Assembly (NCBI RefSeq): GCF_000733295.1
Contig: NZ_JPMI01000026.1
Coordinates: 1-64,000, forward strand
Origin: Archangium violaceum Cb vi76
GTDB taxonomy: Bacteria; Myxococcota; Myxococcia; Myxococcales; Myxococcaceae
Direction: 5' to 3'
DNA length: 64,000 nt
Each line of letters opens with the position of its first letter. The first letter of the stretch is position 1. Shown in pieces: positions 27,563 through 36,728 of this stretch. The notes beneath the pieces were generated by a model. That model had not been told where the DNA came from and ran no database searches. It saw only the letters and a program-made list of their open reading frames with translations. The translations under genes and the position numbers were made by a program.

Positions 27563-28132
27563 ATGAAACCCTCCCGCGAGTTCTTCTGGCGGCGAGTCGC
27601 CATGGAGTTCGACAAGCTCAGCGTGGCCCTGCTCCAGAATGTGTCGGCCTCCTTCGCGGAGGGGAACCGGGAGTATCTGGCTCTCCAGAAGAGGCTGCTG
27701 CGCGAGGCGGGGACGGAGTGGGAGCGGCGGCACATCAGACGGTTGGTTGCGCATCACATCTTGAGCTTCGCGCACTTCCGGGCGCGCACCTGGGTGGAGT
27801 ATCAGGGGGCGCTGCTCCGCGTGCGGCGGCTCGGGTATCCGAGTTTGGAATACCGGATGCACGCTGCCTGCGAAACCTTGGAGTGGGCGGCCGACCGTGA
27901 CCCCACCAAGGCCCCGTTGGGCTGGGCGATGGTGGAGGATGCTGAACGTCGGCTCCGACGCATGCGCCGGGGGAACCAGGTACGGAAGCAGGCCCTGGCC
28001 GCCATCGCCAGCGTCAAGCAGCGTGTCACCCGGAAGGGGCTCACGCCCCCTACGTCTCCCGGCACGTCTAGGGGAATGTCACGCCGTCGAGGGTCATGCC
28101 CTCAGCTCCGCCTTGTTCGCCCCATAGCTTGA
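27563..28132 (+). CDS. Hypothetical helical protein downstream of the lipoprotein
   Basis: 189 residues, Arg-rich, helical, no signal peptide or membrane segment. Residues 1-150 look like a compact all-alpha protein (FFWRRVAMEFDKLSVALLQN, RRHIRRLVAHHILSFAHFRA). The last 35 residues are Arg/Pro/Ser-rich and run into the 3' end of the convergent DUF2381 gene (65-bp overlap), so the stop may have shifted in the past. Stop and start of the lipoprotein pair lie three bases apart. Cognate partner or immunity-like role is inference. Confidence 0.6.
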   Translation: MKPSREFFWRRVAMEFDKLSVALLQNVSASFAEGNREYLALQKRLLREAGTEWERRHIRRLVAHHILSFAHFRARTWVEYQGALLRVRRLGYPSLEYRMHAACETLEWAADRDPTKAPLGWAMVEDAERRLRRMRRGNQVRKQALAAIASVKQRVTRKGLTPPTSPGTSRGMSRRRGSCPQLRLVRPIA

Positions 28133-28997
28133 GCGTGTAGGTGCCTCGGGCCTCGCTCTCCGCCGCGTTCATCTCCACGGTGATGCTCTGGAACCTCCCC
28201 GGCGGGATGGGCTCCAGGGGCCACACCGTCAGCCCCGTCAGCGCCTCGCGCTTGGAGCCCACCAGGGCCGCCGCCGTAGGCGTCCAGGGCACCGTTCCCG
28301 TGTTGCGCAACTCCACCTTCACGGCTACTCGTCCTCGCCCCTTGGGTCCAACGGCCCGGTAGCTGATGACCTTCCGCGCGACGAGCGAGTTTCCCGGACG
28401 CTGGGTGACGTTGAGGGTAATCACCTTGGCGACGATGTCCTTCTCGTCGAGCCATCCATTCTCGATGAGACCCGTGAGCCCCACCTGTCTGCTGCACTCG
28501 GCCTGGAGACGCGCCTTCTCCTCCCGGCACTGCTGGACCTCGGCTCGCGCCTGCTGCTCACCCTGGCGGAGGGAGGCCACGGTGCGCTCGTGGCGCGACA
28601 CCTCCACCTGGCGCTCCGCCTGGGATGGGTGGACCACCAGCACGAACGTGGCGCTCGACGGGGTCGCACCGTCCTCGAAGTAGACCGTCACCCGCACGCG
28701 CTCTCCGTCGTGCAGCGCCTCCGAGGCCACGAGCATCAGGGTGTCGTCCACCACCTTCACCCGGCGGAACCGCTCCCGCCCTTCCACCACCACGCGCGCC
28801 AGCGTTGCGTCGAAGAGCAGGTTGAGGGTCAGTTCCGGCCGGATGCACACCTCCGGCGGATTGCTCGGGGCGTCCGCGTACAGCTCGATGTAGCGCGTAC
28901 CCGCCTCGCAGGTGGGGAGCGGCACCTGCTCGGCCGCGTCGGTGGGTGAGGCGAGCAGGGCCAGTCCGAGCAGGGCGGTGGAGGACAAGGCGAACAC
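28068..28997 (-). CDS. DUF2381-family secreted protein
   Basis: 309 residues with a signal peptide (STALLGLALLASPTDA). The body fits the Myxococcus-specific DUF2381 family (TIGR02268): an N-terminal beta part with VCIRPELTLNLLFDA, FVLVVHPSQAERQVEVSRHE, a coiled coil with paired Cys (VQQCREEKARLQAEC), and a C-terminal beta part (VELRNTGTVPWTP, MTLDGVTF). Members are regularly encoded beside Ser/Thr kinases, and here the kinase gene lies 119 bp upstream in the same direction. A role as envelope sensor input for the kinase is inference. Confidence 0.85.
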   Translation of the reverse strand: MFALSSTALLGLALLASPTDAAEQVPLPTCEAGTRYIELYADAPSNPPEVCIRPELTLNLLFDATLARVVVEGRERFRRVKVVDDTLMLVASEALHDGERVRVTVYFEDGATPSSATFVLVVHPSQAERQVEVSRHERTVASLRQGEQQARAEVQQCREEKARLQAECSRQVGLTGLIENGWLDEKDIVAKVITLNVTQRPGNSLVARKVISYRAVGPKGRGRVAVKVELRNTGTVPWTPTAAALVGSKREALTGLTVWPLEPIPPGRFQSITVEMNAAESEARGTYTLKLWGEQGGAEGMTLDGVTFP

Positions 28998-29116
28998 GGA
29001 GCGGGCACCTCTACGAAGAAAGCGAAGAGACCGGAGACGTGGGCTCTAACACACCTTCCTCCCCGGTCGTGCGCGAGCTGCCCCCAGCATCCAGCCCGCC
29101 AGGCACTCGGATGGCG

Positions 29117-31063
29117 CTACTGGAAGCGGTTCACCGTCCTCACCTCCACGAAGGGGTTGACCCTGATGGCCTCGCCATCGGGCCTGATCTCCAGGCCACG
29201 CTCGATACCGGCTTCCCTCAGTTCCATGCAGACGGTGAACGTGTCCCCGGTAGGCGTCACGGCCTGGGTGATGAGGCCGTAGACGCGCTTCTCCCCGATG
29301 CAGAGCTGCCCGGAGAGACGGGTGCCTCTTGGCAATGCCGTTCGCCCATCCACGTCCCAGTCGGCCTCCAACTCAAGCGAGAAGGGGCCTTCCTTCACGG
29401 GGACGGGCTTGCGCTTCTCCCACCCGGGGAAGCTGGATCTTCCGCCCATGTCACCGATGGGGATGCCGAGCTGGCGGGTCATGGTCTCGACAGCACCGGC
29501 CGGGCACGCCTGTGGCGCGGGCGCCTTGCGGACCTGGGCACCGGGACAGGCCATGTTGGCGGCGGCGGCCACGGCGAGCAGCACGTTGGCCCCGGTGGAG
29601 CCGTTGCCCTTCTTCTCCCTCTCCGCCTGTGAGCCGGGGGCCTTCTTCTTCATGCGAGTCGTTCCCGAGCTGAGCGTCACGGTGGTGACGGGCGCAGGGG
29701 TGTCCGCCTTCGAGGGCGCTGCGCCTGCGTCAGCTTCGGGCGGCTTCCACGGGGGCGCTACTTCATGGACGTGCGTGGCCCATGGCATCGGTCCGCCGAA
29801 GGAGAATTCCGCAGGTACGGGAGACGTCAACACCGGCTGGCCTGGAGCAGGGGACGGCGTTGGAACGGGAGGCGTCGGCCGGAGCTGGCCGAGGACGTTC
29901 ACCACACCCAGCACGAGGCCCACCACGGTCACGGCCACGAGGAGCGGAACGGCGCGTCTCACCCGGGTACGAAGGGTGGGGACGGTTGATGCGGTGGGCG
30001 GCTCGGGTAGGGCGGGAGGCTCGATGGGAGGGGCGGGAGCAACGGGAGGCGGGGGTGGCCTGCCCCGCTTGGGCTTCTGCCGGATCCACCTGCGCAGCCA
30101 CGCCTGCGGATCCTTGCCCACCAGTTCCGGCGCGTCATCGGTGGTGCGTCCGTCCGCCGTCCAGCCGTAGCACAGCGCCATCTCCCAGCGGTGGGGGTCC
30201 ACCTTCGCCTCTTCCAGCAACTTCTCCAGCGCCTTGCACAGGGCCTCGGCGTCCGGCACGCGGGCAGTCGCATTGGCCAGCAGGCGCAGGCACAGGTTGC
30301 TCAGCGCCGGAGGCACACGAGAGTTGCGCACGTGCGGGGGCTTGGGCTTGCCCGCGCGAATCTCCGCCATCAGCTCGTCATCCGGGCCGTTGAAGGGGTA
30401 CACGTCCGTGACGAGCACGTAGAGGATGACGCCCAGCGCGTACAGCTCGTCCTTCACCGTGTAGTCGTAGCGCTCCCCCCGTTTTCGGTTCTCGCGCAGG
30501 AAGAAGGCCACGGCCTCGGGGCTGCGGTAGCGGAGGTTGGCCGGAGCCAGGGCTCCGGTAACGCGAGGAGCGCCCGGCATGGTGCCCGCGCCGAAGTCCA
30601 CCAGCACCAACGCTCCGTCAGCCTCGCGCACCAGCATGTTGTCGCCCTTCAAGTCGCGGTGCTTCACCTCCTTGGCGTGGACCTCCTTCAACGCCCGGGC
30701 GAGCGGCAGCAGCTTCTCCACCAGCTCGCGGGCGCACGGGTTGTTGTCCCGCGCCCACCGGTAGAGCGTCACTCCCGGCACGTACTCCATGACGAGCACC
30801 AGGTACTCGGGCTTCTCCTCCGGCCACTTGAAGTGGCTCAGCAGCCGCACCACGTTGGGGAACTCGTGGCGGAGCATGATGAACAGCTCGCGCCAGCCCC
30901 ACTCCCCGACGCTCTCCAGGTGGATGAACTTGAGGGCGCACGGGCTGCCATCGCGCCACGCGAGGAACACCTTGCCGAAGCCGCCAGCTCCCAGCTTCTT
31001 CTCGATGCGGTAGCCGCCCACCACCATGTCTGGCCGCACCACGTCCTCCAGCGTGGGCTTCAT
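29117..31063 (-). CDS. Transmembrane Ser/Thr protein kinase
   Basis: 648 residues. The N-terminal kinase (17-300) is complete: GAGGFGKVF, CALKFIHL with the Lys, HRDLKGDN near 137, VDFGAGTM and RSPEAVAFF. A Pro-rich linker leads to one membrane helix (LLVAVTVVGLVLGVVNVL near 360). The outside part is Pro/Ala-rich, then a globular end with ELEADWDVDGRTALPRGTRL and GQLCIGEKRVYGL. A conventional receptor-kinase topology follows. Upstream of DUF2381, with which it forms a functional pair typical for myxobacteria, and last gene of the ssrA island before the right repeat. ATG 31063. Confidence 0.9.
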   Translation of the reverse strand: MKPTLEDVVRPDMVVGGYRIEKKLGAGGFGKVFLAWRDGSPCALKFIHLESVGEWGWRELFIMLRHEFPNVVRLLSHFKWPEEKPEYLVLVMEYVPGVTLYRWARDNNPCARELVEKLLPLARALKEVHAKEVKHRDLKGDNMLVREADGALVLVDFGAGTMPGAPRVTGALAPANLRYRSPEAVAFFLRENRKRGERYDYTVKDELYALGVILYVLVTDVYPFNGPDDELMAEIRAGKPKPPHVRNSRVPPALSNLCLRLLANATARVPDAEALCKALEKLLEEAKVDPHRWEMALCYGWTADGRTTDDAPELVGKDPQAWLRRWIRQKPKRGRPPPPPVAPAPPIEPPALPEPPTASTVPTLRTRVRRAVPLLVAVTVVGLVLGVVNVLGQLRPTPPVPTPSPAPGQPVLTSPVPAEFSFGGPMPWATHVHEVAPPWKPPEADAGAAPSKADTPAPVTTVTLSSGTTRMKKKAPGSQAEREKKGNGSTGANVLLAVAAAANMACPGAQVRKAPAPQACPAGAVETMTRQLGIPIGDMGGRSSFPGWEKRKPVPVKEGPFSLELEADWDVDGRTALPRGTRLSGQLCIGEKRVYGLITQAVTPTGDTFTVCMELREAGIERGLEIRPDGEAIRVNPFVEVRTVNRFQ

Positions 31064-31244
31064 GGTGCCTCTCCAGCGACACCTGAGTGTAACGGTAGGA
31101 GTTCGGTCACGTGCTCAACCTCGGGAGTGGGGAGGCTAGCAAAACCTGGGGCCGCCCGTGCTCGGAGACGTGACGTGGAGCCGCGGTGCCCTCCGTCCGT
31201 GCCCCCATTGATGGGGCGGCTCGTCAATCCCTCGCGGCCTCGGT

Positions 31245-31324
31245 GGAAAAAGAAAGCCCCGGCTCGCCTGATGGCGGCCGGGGCCTTGCTACTTCCAGTG
31301 GAGGCGGCGGGAATCGAACCCGCG
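31245..31324. repeat. Right copy of 80-bp ssrA 3'-end repeat
   Basis: Identical to 14362-14441. This copy is continuous with the intact tmRNA gene and therefore is the functional 3' end. Together the copies delimit a segment of about 16.9 kb. Confidence 0.85.
31247..31284 (-). terminator. ssrA terminator
   Basis: On the minus strand GCCCCGGC (31284-31277) pairs with GCCGGGGC (31263-31256), followed by TTTCTTTTT. It is a strong Rho-independent terminator 15 bases after the tmRNA CCA end, and it is duplicated in the left repeat. Confidence 0.85.
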
Positions 31325-31660
31325 TCCGAAAGCCTTCCGTCCTTTGACCCTACGTGCGTAGTCCGCGATTTGCTACGTCCCCCAGACTCCCACGGACGGG
31401 ATTCTGTGAGCCGGTCCTGGATGATCTCACCGCCGAGAGTCCAGGCACCCTCGACGGCCAGCCCGCATTATGACGGTCCTGCCCCACCCCACGGGCCGAG
31501 AGCGGGAGGACCGCGCACCAGGAACTGCTAGTTAGGCAGCCAGCGCGAGCTCAACGTTGTCGTTGGCTTTTGTGTCTTTGTCGGTTGGTTTTACGAGCGA
31601 ACCAACAAGCTCGGCACGCGTCTCGAACTTCCATGCCCCCGTCGAAACCAGGTCGCCCCC
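31299..31660 (-). ncRNA. ssrA: Transfer-messenger RNA (tmRNA)
   Basis: 362 nt. The 5' end GGGGGCGACCTGGTTTCGAC pairs with the 3' CGCCTCCA (acceptor stem with one G-U), and the T-arm GCGGGTTCGATTCCCGC is present, with CCA encoded. The tag reading frame (31532-31567, minus strand) gives ANDNVELALAA then TAA, a normal proteolysis tag ending in LAA. With SmpB it rescues stalled ribosomes. Its 3' end is the attachment target of the island to its left. Confidence 0.95.
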
Positions 31661-31861
31661 TTCGGGCACTTCAACTTCGCTCACTTCCTCGTTGCTCCAT
31701 CCACCATAACCGCTGACGGCGCCCGGTCAATCCTTCTGACGCCCCGTCCTGTCGTCCTCCAACGCCGGCCTCCTCCGCCCGCCCGCTCGCGGGAATAGCA
31801 GGTAGGCTGCGCCGTTTCCTGGCCCCCACCTCGTGGGTGCTTCAGCGACCTGAGGACACGC

Positions 31862-33220
31862 ATGCAACGCCGCTTCATCCCCCTCCTGCTCCTCCTGCTG
31901 GGAGTCGCCCTTCCCGCCGCGGCAGCCGAGCTGGCCGCCTCTCCCTTCTTCCCCTACCCCATGAAGGTCGACCGCCTGCCCAACGGGCTCACGGTCGTCC
32001 GCGTGCCCTTCAACTCGCCGGGTCTCATCGCCTACCAGACCGTGGTGCGCGTGGGCTCGCGCAACGAGGTGGAAGCGGGCAAGACGGGCTTCGCCCACTT
32101 CTTCGAGCACATGATGTTCAAGGGCACGAAGAACTTCCCCGAGGGCGAGCGCGAGAAGGTCATCAGCACCTACGGCTTCGACGACAACGCCTTCACCTCC
32201 GACGACCTCACCGTCTACCACTCGTACGGCCCCACCGCCGGCCTGGAGAAGCTGGTGGAGATCGAGGCCGACCGCTTCCGCAACCTCGAGTACTCCGAGC
32301 CCTCCTTCCAGACCGAGGCGCTCGCCGTGCTCGGCGAGTACCACAAGAGCGCCGCCCAGCCCTACCTGAAGATCGAGGAGGAGCTCGGCCGCACCATCTT
32401 CACGAAGCACACCTACGGGCACACCACGATCGGCCACTACGCCGACATCAAGGCCATGCCCCAGGCCTACCAGTACAGCCGTACCTTCTTCGAGCGTTGG
32501 TACACTCCGGACAACGTCATCCTCGTCGTCGTCGGTGACTTCAACGACGACACGCTCATGCAGGCCGTGCGCAAGCACTACGGCCCGTGGGACCGCAAGA
32601 GCCCCACCATCACCGTGCCCGCCGAGCCGCCCCAGACGAAGGAGCGCTCCGTCCACATCGACTGGCCCCAGAGCACCCAGCCACGCCACATCTTCGCCTG
32701 GCGCACCCCCGCCTCCCGGCTCGACACCGCCAACGCCGCCATCCAGACGGTCCTCGCCGACTACCTCGTCGGCCCCACCAGCCCGCTCTACAAGGAGCTC
32801 GTGCTGGACAAGCAGCTCGCCCAGGAGCTCTACGGCGACTTCTCCATCCACCGGGATCCCCACCTCTTCGGCCTCGTCGCCGTCCTCCAGGAGGAAGGCA
32901 ACCGTGCCGCCGTCCGCGATGCCTTCAACGCCGCGGTGAGGGAGCTCGCCACCGGCAAGGTGGACGCCAGCCGCGTCGAGGCCATCAAGAGCAACACCCG
33001 CTACGGGCTCCTCATGGGCATGGAGACCGCCAAGTCCGTGGCCACCCAGCTGTCCTATTTCGCCGGCATCTTCGGCACGCCGGACGCGCTCGCCGTCCAC
33101 TACCAGAAGGTCTCCGAGGTGAAGCCGGGCGACCTCATCACCTTCGCCAAGAAGTACCTCACCGCCGCCAACCGCACCCAGCTCACCCTCACTCCCAAGA
33201 AGGCCGGAGGCCAGAACTGA
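31862..33220 (+). CDS. M16-family zinc peptidase, catalytic subunit
   Basis: 452 residues with signal peptide (FIPLLLLLLGVALPAAAA). The inverted zinc motif HFFEH (HxxEH) is at residues 79-83 in GFAHFFEHMMFKGTKNFPEG, and the distal Glu follows about 76 residues later. Two homologous M16 halves are seen: the N-terminal catalytic domain and a C-terminal domain with QSTQPRHIFAWRTP-like strands. A periplasmic peptidase acting on small unfolded peptides. The next gene overlaps by one base and encodes the non-catalytic partner, so a heterodimer like mitochondrial processing peptidase is expected. Confidence 0.92.
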   Translation: MQRRFIPLLLLLLGVALPAAAAELAASPFFPYPMKVDRLPNGLTVVRVPFNSPGLIAYQTVVRVGSRNEVEAGKTGFAHFFEHMMFKGTKNFPEGEREKVISTYGFDDNAFTSDDLTVYHSYGPTAGLEKLVEIEADRFRNLEYSEPSFQTEALAVLGEYHKSAAQPYLKIEEELGRTIFTKHTYGHTTIGHYADIKAMPQAYQYSRTFFERWYTPDNVILVVVGDFNDDTLMQAVRKHYGPWDRKSPTITVPAEPPQTKERSVHIDWPQSTQPRHIFAWRTPASRLDTANAAIQTVLADYLVGPTSPLYKELVLDKQLAQELYGDFSIHRDPHLFGLVAVLQEEGNRAAVRDAFNAAVRELATGKVDASRVEAIKSNTRYGLLMGMETAKSVATQLSYFAGIFGTPDALAVHYQKVSEVKPGDLITFAKKYLTAANRTQLTLTPKKAGGQN

Positions 33221-34836
33221 TGCGTCCCCTCGTGTCCCGCTCCCTCGCCCTCTGCGCCGCGCTGTGCCTCGGCGGCTGCGCCACCACGTCCCAGACCGCT
33301 CCCGCTCCCGAGGCGCCTCCACCCCAGGCCGAGCAGGCGCAGGCTCCCGCCGAGCCCCAGGCCCCCGCGGCCCCCACGTCCGTGCCCGCCGCGCCCCTCG
33401 AGCGCCCCGAGCCCCTGCGGCTCGTCGTCCAGGCCAACCCGGCCAGCCCCATCGTCAGCTTCCGGCTCGTCTTCCATACGGGCTCGGTGGATGACCCGAA
33501 GGGCAAGGAGGGTCTCACCTCGCTCACCGCCGACCTCCTGGCCGAGGGCGGCACGCAGAGCCTCACCTCGGCCCAGTTGCTCGAGGCCCTCTTCCCGATG
33601 GCCGCCGAGCTGAGCTCCTCCACCGACAAGGAGTTCACCGTCTTCGCCGGCCGCGTCCACAAGGACCACCTGCCGCGCTTCCTGGACATCTTCACCGACG
33701 TGCTGCTCGAGCCGCGCTTCTCGCCCCAGGAGTTCGAGCGGCTGCGCGCGCGGGCCCTCAGTGACGTCCGCAACGGGCTGCGCAGCGAGAACGACGAGCT
33801 GCTCGGCAAGGTGGCGCTCGACGCGCTCCTCTACCAGGGCCACCCCTACGCGCACTTCGTGGGCGGCACCGAGAAGGGGCTCGAGTCCATCACCCTGGAG
33901 GACGTGAAGGCCCACGCCGCGCGCGTCTTCACCCAGGACCGGCTCGTCATTGGCCTGGCGGGCCCCGTGGACGAGGCGCTCCAGAAGACCGTCGTCTCGC
34001 GCCTGTCCGAGCTCCCCGCCTCCGGCGCCCCGCGCGTGGAGCTGCCGCCCGTGCCCACCACCGGAGGCCGCGCCCTCGTGGTGCAGAAGCCCACGCTCTC
34101 CACCGCCGTGTCCATGGGCTACGTCACGCCCCTGCGCCGGGGAGACCCTGACTTCTTCCCCGTGTCCCTCGCCCTCTCGTACCTCGGCGAGCACCGCCAG
34201 TCCTCCGGCGTCCTCTTCAACGAGCTGCGCGAGAAGCGCGGCCTCAACTACGGCGACTACGCCTACGCCGAGCACTTCATCGAGCAGCCCGGCACCACCT
34301 ACAACCGCACCAACATCGCGCGCACCCAGCAGCACATCTCCGTGTGGATCCGCCCCGTGGTGCCCGCCAACGGCGTGTTCGCCACCCGCGGCGCCCTCTA
34401 CTTCCTGGATCGGCTGGTGAAACAGGGCATACCCCAGGAGAAGTTCGAGCTCAGCCGAGGCTTCCTCCTCGGCTACACGCGCCTGTGGGAACAGACGGAT
34501 CAGCGCCGGCTGGGCTACGCCATCGACTCGCTCTTCTACGGCACGCCCGGCTTCCTGGAGGAGTACCGCGCCGCGCTCGCGAAGATGACCCCCGAGTCCG
34601 TGAACGCCGCCGTCCGCCGGCAGTTGCGCCCCGAGGCCCTCAACTTCGCCTTCGTCACCCAGGACGCCCAGGAGTTCGCGAAGAACCTCGAGGAGCAGCC
34701 GCCCTCGCCCATCACCTACGCCTCCGCCAAGGCGCCCGCGCTCCTGGAGGACGACAAGGCCATCATCACCTGGCCCCTGCCCATCCGGGCCGACGCCATC
34801 CAGGTGGTGCCCGCGCAGTCCTTCATGGAGAAGTAG
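33220..34836 (+). CDS. M16-family lipoprotein, non-catalytic partner
   Basis: 538 residues. A lipobox (LCLGGC near residue 20) is followed by a Pro/Ala-rich tether of about 45 residues, then two M16 domains. At the position of HxxEH the sequence reads GLTSLTADLLAEGGT, so the zinc ligands are lost, as in regulatory M16 subunits; the C-terminal domain keeps the R/Y strand (ELREKRGLNYGDYAYAE). The ATG sits in the stop codon of the catalytic subunit gene (TGATG), so translation is coupled. It probably anchors the complex to a membrane and helps bind substrate. Confidence 0.9.
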   Translation: MRPLVSRSLALCAALCLGGCATTSQTAPAPEAPPPQAEQAQAPAEPQAPAAPTSVPAAPLERPEPLRLVVQANPASPIVSFRLVFHTGSVDDPKGKEGLTSLTADLLAEGGTQSLTSAQLLEALFPMAAELSSSTDKEFTVFAGRVHKDHLPRFLDIFTDVLLEPRFSPQEFERLRARALSDVRNGLRSENDELLGKVALDALLYQGHPYAHFVGGTEKGLESITLEDVKAHAARVFTQDRLVIGLAGPVDEALQKTVVSRLSELPASGAPRVELPPVPTTGGRALVVQKPTLSTAVSMGYVTPLRRGDPDFFPVSLALSYLGEHRQSSGVLFNELREKRGLNYGDYAYAEHFIEQPGTTYNRTNIARTQQHISVWIRPVVPANGVFATRGALYFLDRLVKQGIPQEKFELSRGFLLGYTRLWEQTDQRRLGYAIDSLFYGTPGFLEEYRAALAKMTPESVNAAVRRQLRPEALNFAFVTQDAQEFAKNLEEQPPSPITYASAKAPALLEDDKAIITWPLPIRADAIQVVPAQSFMEK

Positions 34837-34955
34837 CACCAGGCTGTAGCAAGCAGGCACTCTCGCGGGGGTTTTCTTCCGCCCCCCGGGAGTGGGTGGT
34901 ATGAGCCGAGCCACTGAAGGGCCCGAATTTCCGGGCCTCTCCCTGGGAGCGGTCC

Positions 34956-36707
34956 TTGCGAAGCGCAGCAACCCGACTCGCAGTGGTGTGCCTGCTGTTG
35001 GCTGGTATCGCGGCGCGGGCGGACCATGATCCTTTCGCGCGCGGCTTCGATGCCGTGCCGCTGAAGGCCACCCCTGCCCAGAGGAGCGGCATCGCCCTCG
35101 AGGGCGCCAAAGCCGAGCCCGCTGGCAGTTTCCGGGGTGCCCTGCTCCTCGACTACAACCGCGGCATCCTCGCGCTCAAGCTGGGCGACGAGAAGCTGGG
35201 GGATCTCCTCCCCTACCGGCTGGATGTCCACGCGCTCTTCGCCTGGCAGTTGCACCGTCGGCTGGAGCTCGCCGCGGACGTGCCCTTCACCCTCACGCAG
35301 GGTGATGGTTTCCAGCTGCTGCGCGACAGCCTCAACGCCCCGGACTTCCCCGGCGCCGCTGGCGTCAGCCGGTTCGGCTTCGGCGACGTGAGGCTGCAAC
35401 CCCGCGTCTTCCTCCTGCTGCCCGAGGAGTTCCCCGTGGGCGTCGCCCTCACCGCCGAGGTGCGCCTGCCCACCGGGGATGGCAACAGCTTCCTTGGGGA
35501 ACAGAGCGTGCTGATCGCCCCCCGGATCGCCGTGGAACGCGCCTTCGGTCCGGTGCGCGTGCTGGGCAACCTCGGCATGCGTCTGCGTCCCCAGCATGGG
35601 CAGTACCTCAACCTCTACGTGGGCAACGAGGTGACGTTCGGCGGCGGCGCCGTGGTGGACCTGCCCAACGTGGGCCGCTTCACCGACGTGCAGGCCATCG
35701 CCGAGATGCACCTGGCCACGCCCGCCACGGCGCCCTTCAACTTCAGCCAGGCGGACTCCCTCAAGACGCCCTGGGGAGTGCTCGGCGGCGTGCGCGCCCA
35801 CTTCTACGGAGGCTGGGGCGTGGAGCTGAACGTGGGCCGCGGCGTGACGGTCGGCAGCGGCTACGGCCGCGAGGAGCTGCGCGTCATGTTCGCCCTGCGC
35901 TACGACGAGGTCTTCATCGACTCGGATGGCGACGGCGTGCCCGACTCGCGCGATCGGTGCCCCACGGAGGCCGAGGACCTGGACGGCTTCGGGGACAACG
36001 ACGGCTGCCCGGATCCGGACAACGACGGCGACGGCGTCACGGATGGCGAGGACCAGTGCCCCAACTCCGCTGGCTCCAAGGCCGACGGGGGCTGCGGCGA
36101 CTCGGATGGCGACGGCATTCCCGATGGCCAGGACCTCTGCCCCTACATGGTCGGCCCCAAGGGCTATGACGGCTGCCCGGACACCGACGGCGACGAGGTG
36201 CCCGACAACGTGGACAAGTGCCCCGACCAGTCCGGTCCTCCCGAGGCCGATGGCTGCCCCATCGACAACCCGCCGCTCGTGGTCATCGAGTCGGACCGCA
36301 TCCGCATCAAGGGCAACATCCTCTTCGAGACAGGCTCCGCCACCATCCAGAAGCAGTCCCTCAAGCTGCTCGACGAGGTGGCCGTGGTGCTCGACCGCAA
36401 CCCCGAGCTGGGGCCGGTGCTCATCGAGGGTCACACCGACAACGTCGGCTCCGACACCCTCAACCTGAACCTGTCCCAGCGGCGCTCCCAGTCCGTGCTG
36501 GACTACCTCGTCTCCAAGGGCATCGAGTCCCACCGCCTGCGCGCCAAGGGCTTCGGTGAGTCCAAGCCCATCGCGACCAACGCCACCGCGCTCGGCCGCG
36601 CCAAGAACCGCCGCGTCGACTTCCGCCTCATCAAGGCGGAGATCGAAACGCCCGCGCGCACCGTCCCCGCCGACAAGAAGGGCGAGGACGGCGCCGGGAA
36701 GCGCTGA
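34956..36707 (+). CDS. OmpA-family protein with thrombospondin type 3 repeats
   Basis: 583 residues from TTG 34956 (GGGAG about nine bases upstream). Signal peptide (LAVVCLLLAGIAARA), N-terminal beta-barrel (residues 30-320), then calcium-binding TSP3 repeats (DSDGDGVPDSRDRCPTEAED, DPDNDGDGVTDGEDQCP, DSDGDGIPDGQDLCP, DTDGDEVPDNVDKCP), then an OmpA peptidoglycan-binding domain (EGHTDNVGSDTLNLNLSQRR, GFGESKPIATN, AKNRRVDF). It links the outer membrane to the wall and is common in myxobacteria. An imperfect hairpin (34918-34937) lies before it. Confidence 0.93.
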   Translation: MRSAATRLAVVCLLLAGIAARADHDPFARGFDAVPLKATPAQRSGIALEGAKAEPAGSFRGALLLDYNRGILALKLGDEKLGDLLPYRLDVHALFAWQLHRRLELAADVPFTLTQGDGFQLLRDSLNAPDFPGAAGVSRFGFGDVRLQPRVFLLLPEEFPVGVALTAEVRLPTGDGNSFLGEQSVLIAPRIAVERAFGPVRVLGNLGMRLRPQHGQYLNLYVGNEVTFGGGAVVDLPNVGRFTDVQAIAEMHLATPATAPFNFSQADSLKTPWGVLGGVRAHFYGGWGVELNVGRGVTVGSGYGREELRVMFALRYDEVFIDSDGDGVPDSRDRCPTEAEDLDGFGDNDGCPDPDNDGDGVTDGEDQCPNSAGSKADGGCGDSDGDGIPDGQDLCPYMVGPKGYDGCPDTDGDEVPDNVDKCPDQSGPPEADGCPIDNPPLVVIESDRIRIKGNILFETGSATIQKQSLKLLDEVAVVLDRNPELGPVLIEGHTDNVGSDTLNLNLSQRRSQSVLDYLVSKGIESHRLRAKGFGESKPIATNATALGRAKNRRVDFRLIKAEIETPARTVPADKKGEDGAGKR

Positions 36708-36728
36708 GCGGACCGCTCGGCGCCGCGC

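Noticed and set aside
31290-31531. Plus-strand reading frame with VEAAGIEPA, antisense to ssrA
   Set aside because: The phrase is the translation of the tmRNA T-arm/acceptor complement, a well-known false protein; the tmRNA explains the bases.
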